DNA from: Bacteroidales bacterium
GTDB taxonomy: Bacteria > Bacteroidota > Bacteroidia > Bacteroidales > Paludibacteraceae
Length of the DNA: 33,668 nucleotides
NCBI GenBank assembly: GCA_022783865.1
Contig: JALFYY010000006.1
Coordinates: 1 to 33,668 of the forward strand
Direction of reading: 5' to 3'
The notes beneath the pieces are model-generated. The model searched no databases and was not told where the DNA came from. It was given only the letters and a program-made list of their open reading frames with translations. The position numbers and the translations under genes are program-made. Positions 17,501 through 23,331 of the stretch are shown in pieces (within the stretch, counting starts at the first letter, position 1; each line of letters opens with the position of its first letter).

Positions 17501-19076
17501 CCAATATAGTTGCCCGTGTTTCGTTGCAAGGATAGTCCTTGTCCTCCACATAATTCCAACGATATTTATCCGCCTCTTTCTTCAGACCGAACTTCTCATA
17601 TCTCAAGAATGTCTTTTGGTTGATATCTTTCCTATTGTATAACCAATCAAACAAATCGGCATAAGCATCTTCGGTTGGCAAAAACCTATTCGTAACATCA
17701 TAGTCCAGTTGCAGTTTGCCATTTACCACAGTTTCGCGTTCATAGATACGCAAATTGGAGACAAATTGCCACAATCGGAATTCTTGGTACAACGGATTGG
17801 ATTTAGCAATACACTTTATAGGAGATTTTTTGAGTTCTTTTGTATCCTTATCCACATAATAGTTCACCTCATACGGGCAATCACTTATCAATGATTTCTT
17901 TGTTTTCAATGGACGCTGATAAAACAGAATGTCATCAACAAACAAATGCACAAAGTTCTGTTTTACTCGTATATTTCGATGTGCTTCATTGGTTGGATAT
18001 AACAATTCTACACACTCTTTGTACAATTCCCTATCACGCAGTTCCGGAATAAATTCCGTTTGTTTCTCCAATATCGCTATCAGTTCCTTTTTATAGTACT
18101 TTCGTTCTATCGTATGCACCAATTTCCCGCGTACTTTTTGCGTTGGTATTTGCAAAAGAGTATCGTAGATATACTCTCCCACTGTTTTATGTGACAACTC
18201 AATGTCATGCTCAGTTTTTTTCTTGCGCAAAGTCCAATCATTTTCTTGTGGCACTCTGAAAGAGCGTTTTATTGTTCCCTCTTTATCAACTTTCGGTTGC
18301 CCTTTGTCGTCTAAATCTGTAGTAACAATAAACTCTTTCGTCTGACCTACCCAATCTAATGGCACTTTACTTGCTCTGCGATATATCCAACCATTCTCAA
18401 GCACTACATTATACCATGTATCATTGCCTTTCTTCTCTCCGGTATCTTGTACATCAATCACTTTCAGCGCATGAAACTCCACCAATTTCTTTGTATCTTC
18501 TTCCTCTTCACCACGTAACTGATAATAGCCTCTCTTCTGATTAAAATGCAACAACAGCCAAGCTAACTCTTCTTTTGTCAGAGGCTGGGTTAATGCTTTC
18601 TTACGCAGATAATAGATAGTCCAGTCCAAAGGTATTTTTCTATCATCAGCCAACAAATCCGGTTGGTTTGCCCGAAAATCAGCCAACATTTCCCGAAATG
18701 AATCCATAAACAAGAATTCATTCTTACCTTCTGCATTCGGTTTCCACGCCAATGGCACCTCTGTATCTATTTTGCCATAACGATCAAGATGCAGTGCATA
18801 ATGCTCCGGCAAGAAACCCATTCTGTTCAATACCCTATGTAATCTTTCACGCCGCAACAAATAACGCTCACGCAATCGTCTAACGCCACGTGCTTTCGTC
18901 CGCTCCGCCGTTTGAGAGATGGAATTACCCGCATTGAATTTCCCCAATATATCCTCACCCATAGGAATAATACGACTACCGGCAGCCGCTATATTTCCAT
19001 GTGCCTCTTCTTGACGGACCACAGCCCAGCCAATACTATTAGTACCTAAGTCTAAACCCAAAATTTGCTTACTCAT
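14586..19076 (-). CDS. cas9: type II-C CRISPR effector nuclease Cas9
   Basis: RNA-guided DNA endonuclease using crRNA and tracrRNA. The 1496-residue protein is at the large end for II-C. RuvC-I lies at the N-terminus (ILGLDLGTNSIGWAVV, Asp9), with an arginine-rich bridge helix at about 58-85. RuvC-II is IDEIHVELGRE with Glu728. HNH reads YEIEHVIPQS with His854, Asn868 and Asn877. RuvC-III is IDHRHHAMDAIVIA with His1048 and Asp1051. All catalytic residues are present, so double-strand cleavage is expected. The remainder (about 1100-1496) should hold the PAM-interacting domain. Subtype II-C follows from the cas9-cas1-cas2 set without csn2 or cas4. By eye the gene is more AT-rich than its neighbours, compatible with horizontal acquisition. 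The PAM cannot be read from this sequence. Confidence 0.97.
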   Translation of the reverse strand: MSKQILGLDLGTNSIGWAVVRQEEAHGNIAAAGSRIIPMGEDILGKFNAGNSISQTAERTKARGVRRLRERYLLRRERLHRVLNRMGFLPEHYALHLDRYGKIDTEVPLAWKPNAEGKNEFLFMDSFREMLADFRANQPDLLADDRKIPLDWTIYYLRKKALTQPLTKEELAWLLLHFNQKRGYYQLRGEEEEDTKKLVEFHALKVIDVQDTGEKKGNDTWYNVVLENGWIYRRASKVPLDWVGQTKEFIVTTDLDDKGQPKVDKEGTIKRSFRVPQENDWTLRKKKTEHDIELSHKTVGEYIYDTLLQIPTQKVRGKLVHTIERKYYKKELIAILEKQTEFIPELRDRELYKECVELLYPTNEAHRNIRVKQNFVHLFVDDILFYQRPLKTKKSLISDCPYEVNYYVDKDTKELKKSPIKCIAKSNPLYQEFRLWQFVSNLRIYERETVVNGKLQLDYDVTNRFLPTEDAYADLFDWLYNRKDINQKTFLRYEKFGLKKEADKYRWNYVEDKDYPCNETRATILARLKKADISADFLTADVEENLWHILYSIDDKQELQRAIHSFADKHNLGEKFVEVFAKCPPFQKEYGAYSAKAIKKLLALMRMGRYWSADKIDANTRDRIDKIITAEYDENIRNRVREKALHLSQLSDFKGLPLWLACYVVYDRHAEAKDVNKWETPDSIDEYLKTFKQHSLRNPIVEQVVTETLRTVRDIWRQVGQIDEIHVELGREMKNSADKRKHLTQQVQENENTNLRIKAMLMEFKNSLPEIENVRPASPSQQDILRLYEEYALRNLSKDDADYDFISKVSKQAQVTSSEVTRYKAWLEQKYRSPYTGQTIPLSKLFTAEYEIEHVIPQSVYFDDSFSNKVICEAEVNRLKGNMLGHDFIAKHQGEIVELGFGRKVKIFSLEEYESFVKEHYDDHSPKRKKLLLDDIPDEFIARQLNDSRYISKLIKGLLSNIVREEGEQEAISKNVITCTGGITDRLKQEWGVNDVWNKIILPRFERMDKLSDSHAFTYVNASGHIVPVVPLEHQKGFNKKRIDHRHHAMDAIVIACATRDHVNLLNNEAAKSENKANRYQLSRKLRRYEKTEIVRKGKTEQIEVAREFLKPWDCFTQDVYAALNNIVVTFKQNLRVINKTINRYEHYNDNGKKVFVPQEKGENWAIRKSLHKDTVFGEVNLRKVKTVSLKEALEQVDSIVNKELKAKLKELLAQQWNLKQIKAYLEQNIDIWSDVDIKHISVYYFTKDTNDRYFATRKPLDTTFTKEKIEDKITDTGIQQILLAHLSAKGNNPELAFSPDGIDEMNRNIIQLNNGKFHQPILKVRIYEQANKFAVGQVGNKSKKFVENEKGTNLFVGIYQTADGKRKYATIPLNVVVERQKKGQSVAPSIDESGNKLLFVLSPNDLVYVPTIEDVNGDTRRSQINTDRIYKMVSASGTAIFFIKATTAKPIVDKLEFSTSNKMEKAITGEMIKEICVPLKVDRLGNIIAINGLVL

Positions 19077-19117
19077 ATGCTATCAGATTAAAGTTTTTCT
19101 ATTTTTATCTTCTATTA

Positions 19118-19149
19118 TTTGGTCATTTCGATTATTTGTTTTATCTTTG
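19118..19149 (+). promoter_or_regulatory. tracrRNA promoter
   Basis: TTTG (19118-19121), 20 nt, TATCTTTG (19142-19149) on the plus strand: a perfect match to the Bacteroidota consensus. It lies just upstream of the anti-repeat, predicting a transcript start near 19154-19158. Confidence 0.8.
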
Positions 19150-19153
19150 CAAA

Positions 19154-19238
19154 ACAAATTTTGAAGCAACTCACAATAAGGATTATTCCGTTGTGAAAAC
19201 ATTCAGAGTGGGGCTTTAAGCCTCGCTCTCTATTTTTG
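19154..19238 (+). ncRNA. tracrRNA
   Basis: The trans-activating RNA for Cas9. The anti-repeat at 19154-19177 is complementary to repeat positions 1-25 apart from one bulged base, one A-C mismatch and a terminal G-U. Next comes AAGGATTATTCCGTTGTG (19178 onward), a small GGA/TCC nexus hairpin that closely resembles the AAGG...TCCGTT nexus of known tracrRNAs. A 12-bp stem with two G-U pairs (19205-19216 with 19218-19229) then runs into TCTATTTTT and would terminate transcription. Its own promoter precedes it. Because the anti-repeat is on the plus strand, it fixes the crRNA strand as plus. Ends are estimates to within a few bases. Confidence 0.88.
19205..19237 (+). terminator. tracrRNA terminator hairpin
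   Basis: AGAGTGGGGCTT pairs with AAGCCTCGCTCT through a tight loop, using two G-U wobbles, followed by C-TATTTTT. It both ends tracrRNA and probably serves as its 3' hairpin contacted by Cas9. Confidence 0.75.
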
Positions 19239-19241
19239 CTA

Positions 19242-19273
19242 CAAAGATAGTATATTTTGGCTTAATATGCAAA
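19242..19273 (-). promoter_or_regulatory. candidate cas9 operon promoter
   Basis: On the minus strand, TTTG (complement of 19270-19273), 20 nt, then TATCTTTG (complement of 19242-19249). It is the only consensus match I find upstream of cas9. Transcription would start near 19236 and cross the whole tracrRNA gene in antisense before reaching the cas9 ATG at 19076, giving a leader of about 160 nt. Confidence 0.7.
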
Positions 19274-19362
19274 AAACAGGATGAAATCTTTGTATTTAAT
19301 AACAAACTATGATAGTTGTATTTTGATGTGGAATGTTTATACAACTTTTTTCTTGATTTTAT

Positions 19363-19394
19363 TTTGCGGTCTCGGAAAAAAAGCAGTATCTTTG
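19363..19394 (+). promoter_or_regulatory. plus-strand promoter upstream of the array
   Basis: TTTG (19363-19366), 20 nt, TATCTTTG (19387-19394). It points toward the CRISPR array 550 bp away and toward a short reading frame at 19481. It may have belonged to a lost mobile-element gene and could now supply read-through transcription of the array. Confidence 0.6.
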
Positions 19395-19480
19395 CAACGG
19401 AATCTATAATATCGCTTTTACTTTTGAGCAAGTCAGGCTCTATCGTGAGGTTTAGCCGCGGTGTATACTCCCGCTTAACA

Positions 19481-19570
19481 ATGGAGTTCACCTTCAAACT
19501 TGAGAAAAGTAAGAGCGTTTTTTATATTTCGTATGTACGTATGTTAGCATCACCATTTATTACTATATGA
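19481..19570 (+). pseudogene. possible remnant of an integrase N-terminus
   Basis: A 29-residue frame beginning MEFTFKLEKSKS that stops after 30 codons. Bacteroidota tyrosine recombinases often open with a similar FTFKLEK beta strand, and a strong promoter sits 87 bp upstream, so this may be the 5' stub of a deleted integrase gene. The stub is too short for firm identification; chance similarity cannot be excluded. Confidence 0.3.
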
Positions 19571-19940
19571 ATGTGTTTGATGTAGATAGGTGTCTTATAT
19601 TCGTTGGCGCATGTTTTGAAAAACGCTATATCTTGCAATAATTTTGCCTCTGAAAACATTGTCTTATCGTGGATGTATAGACAAACGTCTTCCCCTATGT
19701 AATTTGTCTTACTTGCTATTTTTTTAAGTTGTCTGTTTTTATTGAGTAGCTCACTGCCGAATATACCTTGCGTAACAGATGCAATATCCATAATTTTTCC
19801 GTCCAGTTCGAGGTCAAGTGCCGGAAGTTTATTGCCATTATTATCTTGTGCACTTTCATCTCTAAGTATTGCACGATGTCCCTGTTGGTAGAGTTGGTTT
19901 TGGCAAGCGAGTTCCAGTTGTGTACTCGTTAGATTGTCTT
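19522..19940 (-). pseudogene. truncated mobile-element-type gene abutting the array
   Basis: About 139 codons read without a stop on the minus strand from the edge of the first CRISPR repeat to a stop at 19522. The sequence looks like real protein: LPALDLELDGKIMDIASV, then NKNRQLKKIASKTNYIG, VCLYIHDKTMFSEAKLLQD and IYIKHIHIVINGD. I do not recognise the family with confidence. The acidic LDLELDGKIMDI strand pair recalls C-terminal nuclease domains of the CdiA or phage-head-fusion type. No ATG starts it; any start lies inside the repeat, so the 5' end is missing. It is probably a leftover of an element next to which the array sits. Confidence 0.45.
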
Positions 19941-21215
19941 GTTGTGAATTGCTTTCAAAATTTGTAACTTTGCACTCGCAATACAACACTACCGCTACTT
20001 ACGTATTATGACATTTTGTTGTGAATTGCTTTCAAAATTTGTAACTTTGCACTCGCAATACAACAGCGTGGGGACACAACATTCGTCATTACAAGTTGTG
20101 AATTGCTTTCAAAATTTGTAACTTTGCACTCGCAATACAACTGGGATTTATACAATAGCCCACAAGCACTTGTTGTGAATTGCTTTCAAAATTTGTAACT
20201 TTGCACTCGCAATACAACATGTGTTAAAACATTCCAAAGCGATATTTTGTTGTGAATTGCTTTCAAAATTTGTAACTTTGCACTCGCAATACAACATGTG
20301 TAAAAACATTTCAGAGTGACATCTTGTTGTGAATTGCTTTCAAAATTTGTAACTTTGCACTCGCAATACAACCTGAAGAAGAGATACTTGCAATAAAGCG
20401 CGGTTGTGAATTGCTTTCAAAATTTGTAACTTTGCACTCGCAATACAACGGGCGTATGATTATTTGCGCCGGGACGGCTGTTGTGAATTGCTTTCAAAAT
20501 TTGTAACTTTGCACTCGCAATACAACAAAGGAATGCTTTTGCCGCGTCCTGTCTCTGTTGTGAATTGCTTTCAAAATTTGTAACTTTGCACTCGCAATAC
20601 AACACAAGAGTTGAAACAGGTGGTCAAAGAGAAGTTGTGAATTGCTTTCAAAATTTGTAACTTTGCACTCGCAATACAACTCTGAAGAAGAGATACTTGC
20701 AATAAAGCTGTTGTGAATTGCTTTCAAAATTTGTAACTTTGCACTCGCAATACAACGGATAGTTGGAAAACTCGCACCCGGTTACGTTGTGAATTGCTTT
20801 CAAAATTTGTAACTTTGCACTCGCAATACAACAAATATTATTTGTACCTTTGCAGTGTAATGTTGTGAATTGCTTTCAAAATTTGTAACTTTGCACTCGC
20901 AATACAACTTTGACACGTTCAAAGAGGCCAAAGACGCCGTTGTGAATTGCTTTCAAAATTTGTAACTTTGCACTCGCAATACAACAACAAGCGAAGAACT
21001 TGTAAAGTATTTTGAGTTGTGAATTGCTTTCAAAATTTGTAACTTTGCACTCGCAATACAACAGTTCGGGGATTATGCCCAGCGCAACGTCGTTGTGAAT
21101 TGCTTTCAAAATTTGTAACTTTGCACTCGCAATACAACAATTCCGATGTTAGCATATTATGACATCTTGTTGTGAATTGCTTTCAAAATTTGTAACTTTG
21201 CACTCGCAATACAAC
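19941..21215 (+). CRISPR. type II-C CRISPR array, 17 repeats and 16 spacers
   Basis: Seventeen identical 47-bp repeats (begin GTTGTGAATTGC, end GCAATACAAC) start at 19941, 20018, 20095, 20172, 20249, 20326, 20403, 20480, 20557, 20634, 20710, 20786, 20862, 20939, 21016, 21092 and 21169. Spacers are 30 nt, except four of 29 nt (20681, 20757, 20833, 21063). The tracrRNA anti-repeat shows that crRNAs are plus-strand. The repeat ends form an imperfect inverted repeat, and TAACTTTG sits at repeat positions 25-32. No repeat is degenerate at either end, so the old end is not obvious. Many spacers read open as protein in plus orientation. Three spacer pairs are homologous (see findings). Upstream is gene-fragment sequence instead of a typical AT-rich leader; a terminator follows. 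Confidence 0.99.
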
Positions 21216-21538
21216 TCAATGTTTGTATCAAACAAGTAATCAACCAATTACAGAGTGCTATAGAAAATAAAAATATCATCTCATTGAGGTGATATTTTTA
21301 TTTTATATTAGGGATTTTTACTTTGTGGCATTACGTAATATATATAAGGGTGTTTAGTTGGCAAAGACAATACATTTCGAGACGTATCCATTCCCAAAAG
21401 TTAGGGAATGATGATTGGCAAGTTTGTTGTATATTTACAGTCCACTACAAAAAAAATAGGGAACAATCATAACAGATACATTACATCTCGTCTTTCCACA
21501 GCATCCCGTACGCCCCCCTTGCACAACGGATACGGCCG
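21216..21538. other. intergenic region after the CRISPR array
   Basis: Contains the array terminator (21269-21299) and a 7-bp hairpin, CATTCCC (21389-21395) with GGGAATG (21404-21410), that has no T run. No gene or consensus promoter is supported. The first 50 bases are AT-rich and could be a leader if acquisition occurs at this end of the array. Confidence 0.5.
21269..21305. terminator. bidirectional terminator of array and alkD-like gene
   Basis: A 15-bp stem (21269-21283 with 21285-21299, one G-U, single-base loop in the alignment) flanked by A-rich DNA on the left and TTTTTATTTTAT on the right. Both strands end in a T run, so it can stop the plus-strand array transcript and minus-strand transcription from the alkylation-repair gene. 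Confidence 0.85.
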
Positions 21539-22225
21539 TCACTTTGAAACATGGCCCTTCTGCAGATTGCTCAGAACAATTTTCTGTTCAGGTGTGATAC
21601 GGTAGCTCTCACGGGCTTTTTGGATAGCTTTGTGACGAGTCCAATCGTCCAATTCCGAAAGGCTGGACAATGCGGCATCCCACTGCCAAACCAATGCCGT
21701 GGCAAAATACCAAGCCTGCATCATACGTACATAGTAATGCTCTGACGCAACCGATGACACCATGACAGGATATTCCTCACGGAACTCCTCCTTCAGAAAA
21801 TGCTGCATCAGCATACCGATACCGAAACGGACAACATAAGGACGCTCATCGCCCAGCCACCGCATAACCGACGGCAACAGTTCCGCCTTGTGCCTGCCAA
21901 AAACACGGGGCGAAAACTGGTCGCATGTCGCCCAATTGTCGATATAAGGCAGAAAAGCCTCTGTTTGCTGCATACATAGTCTGAAATCTTTCGTTTCTGC
22001 CACCAAGAACGCATGCAATTGGTTTTCATCGAAATAGCGATGCGGAAATTCGGCAAGAAAATCTGACGCAACCGGCTCTTTGGCAAGTTGTTTTGCCAAC
22101 CGGCGCAGAACAGGCGTGCGCACTCCGATAAACCGTTCACGGGGAATATCGGGTATCAGTTTTTGCTGGAAATCGGCATAAGCCTTGTCTTGTTCGGCAA
22201 GCAACAAGTCGATAACATACTGCAT
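21539..22225 (-). CDS. DNA alkylation repair protein (AlkD-like HEAT-repeat)
   Basis: A 228-residue all-helical HEAT-like protein of the DNA alkylation repair family, whose characterised members are glycosylases removing bulky or cationic alkylpurines. Seen motifs include IGVRTPVLRRLAKQLAK (about 33-49), HAFLVAETKDF, the typical IDNWATCDQFSP stretch (about 95-106) and RWLGDERPYVVRFGIGML. Length is normal for the smaller cytosolic type. It lies 31 bases downstream of a truncated phosphoesterase gene on the same strand. There is no evidence of a link to the neighbouring CRISPR locus beyond proximity. Confidence 0.9.
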   Translation of the reverse strand: MQYVIDLLLAEQDKAYADFQQKLIPDIPRERFIGVRTPVLRRLAKQLAKEPVASDFLAEFPHRYFDENQLHAFLVAETKDFRLCMQQTEAFLPYIDNWATCDQFSPRVFGRHKAELLPSVMRWLGDERPYVVRFGIGMLMQHFLKEEFREEYPVMVSSVASEHYYVRMMQAWYFATALVWQWDAALSSLSELDDWTRHKAIQKARESYRITPEQKIVLSNLQKGHVSK

Positions 22226-22256
22226 AAGTATTTAATTTGAAATGATATACATCTGT

Positions 22257-22463
22257 CTATTGTCCGTTCAGCACGAACAAGGTCACTTCCGGTCGCGTAC
22301 CGATACGCAAGACAGGACCTGTCGTTCCGGAACCGCACGACACATAGACGTACATTTTCCCGCAACGGTACAACCCTCTGTTATAGGCAAATTCCCAATC
22401 GTTAATCCATATCAACGGATAGAACTGCCCGAGATGTATATCCGTAAGTTGCACCACCCGCAC
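22257..22463 (-). pseudogene. C-terminal remnant of a calcineurin-like phosphoesterase
   Basis: About 68 codons resembling the C-terminal end of a YaeI-type metallophosphoesterase: HLGQFYPLIWINDW, then YRCGKMYVYVSCGSGTTGPVLRIGTRPEVTLF, where the GTGPVRxGxxPE pattern is typical of the last metal-binding region. The N-terminal two thirds with the usual DxH and GDxxD metal motifs is absent; an in-frame stop occurs 10 bases further upstream. The break lies next to the 21-bp inverted repeat at 22473-22556, suggesting an insertion or deletion event there. It could be non-functional; a short GTG-started product is conceivable but would lack catalysis. Confidence 0.7.
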
Positions 22464-22472
22464 CGGTGTATA

Positions 22473-22556
22473 TCAGAAACCTTAACAGTGAGAATACACT
22501 ATGTTTCCAAACAAGAGTGGAACAACTCGTATGCCTCTCACTATTAAGGTTTCAGA
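22473..22556. repeat. 84-bp element bounded by 21-bp inverted repeats
   Basis: Left arm 22473-22493 and right arm 22536-22556 are complementary at 19 of 21 positions around a 42-bp centre, which contains a further small inverted pair (TGTTTCCA and TGGAACAA). It lies between the sdhB stop and the truncated phosphoesterase. It may be a miniature transposon-like element or a large terminator of sdhCAB. No clear target-site duplication is visible. Confidence 0.6.
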
Positions 22557-22569
22557 CTATTGAAGTCAT

Positions 22570-23325
22570 TTAGTCGCTCAACTTGGCGCAGATGAACTCG
22601 CGGTTGAGGCGTGCGATGTTGGCAAGCGATACGCTCTTGGGGCATTCGGCTGCACACGCACCTGTGTTGGTACAGTTACCGAAACCGAGTTCGTCCATCT
22701 TCGCTACCATGGCTTTCGCACGTTTGGCGGCTTCCACTTTGCCTTGCGGGAGCAATGCCAACTGACTTACTTTGGCAGCCACGAAGAGCATGGCAGAACC
22801 GTTTTTGCAAGCAGCAGCACAAGCACCACAACCGATACACGAAGCAGCATCCATCGCCTCATCGGCTTTTGCCTTGGGAATAGGTATGGCATTGGCGTCG
22901 GGTACCCCGCCGGTATTAACACTGACGAAACCACCCGCCTGCATAATCTTGTCGTAGGCACCACGGTCCACCATCAAGTCCTTGATAACAGGGAAAGCGT
23001 GCGAGCGCCACGGCTCAATGGTGATAGTTTCACCGTCGTGGAACTTGCGCATATGGAGTTGGCAAGTAGTGATGGCAGAGTCGGGTCCGTGCGGATGACC
23101 GTTGATGTAGAGCGAACACATACCGCAAATGCCCTCACGGCAGTCGTGGTCGAATGCAATGGGGTCTTTGTGCTCACTGATAAGTTGCTCGTTGAGGATG
23201 TCCATCATTTCCAAGAACGAAGCCCCTTGGAAGATGTTCTTCAGTTCGTAGGTCTCGAAATGACCTTGCGCCTTTGGTCCTGCCTGTCTCCAGACGCGGA
23301 CTTTGATATTAATGTACTGATCCAT
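22570..23325 (-). CDS. sdhB: succinate dehydrogenase/fumarate reductase iron-sulfur subunit
   Basis: The electron-transfer subunit of complex II, linking the flavin in SdhA to the quinone site in SdhC. The 251 residues contain a plant-type ferredoxin domain with the [2Fe-2S] ligands in [15 protein letters not shown] (about 62-76), and two further clusters in [11 protein letters not shown] (about 151-161) and [15 protein letters not shown] (about 207-221). It is translated 6 bases after sdhA. The wide spacing of the clusters matches the Bacteroidota/epsilon-type three-subunit enzymes. In anaerobic relatives this complex works as fumarate reductase in succinate formation; direction cannot be told from sequence. 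Confidence 0.96.
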   Translation of the reverse strand: MDQYINIKVRVWRQAGPKAQGHFETYELKNIFQGASFLEMMDILNEQLISEHKDPIAFDHDCREGICGMCSLYINGHPHGPDSAITTCQLHMRKFHDGETITIEPWRSHAFPVIKDLMVDRGAYDKIMQAGGFVSVNTGGVPDANAIPIPKAKADEAMDAASCIGCGACAAACKNGSAMLFVAAKVSQLALLPQGKVEAAKRAKAMVAKMDELGFGNCTNTGACAAECPKSVSLANIARLNREFICAKLSD

Positions 23326-23331
23326 AGTTGA

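Noticed and set aside
20186..21109. Several minus-strand open frames with repeated YCECKVTNFESNSQ peptides
   Set aside because: They are translations of the CRISPR repeat. The 47-bp repeat plus 30-nt spacer does not keep a frame across units, and no start context is present.
21389..21410. Hairpin CATTCCC/GGGAATG as a terminator or small RNA
   Set aside because: Seven-bp stem without a T run; a much better bidirectional terminator is located 90 bp away.
22744..23331. A 195-codon plus-strand frame opposite sdhB
   Set aside because: Shadow of sdhB, whose three iron-sulfur motifs are unambiguous.
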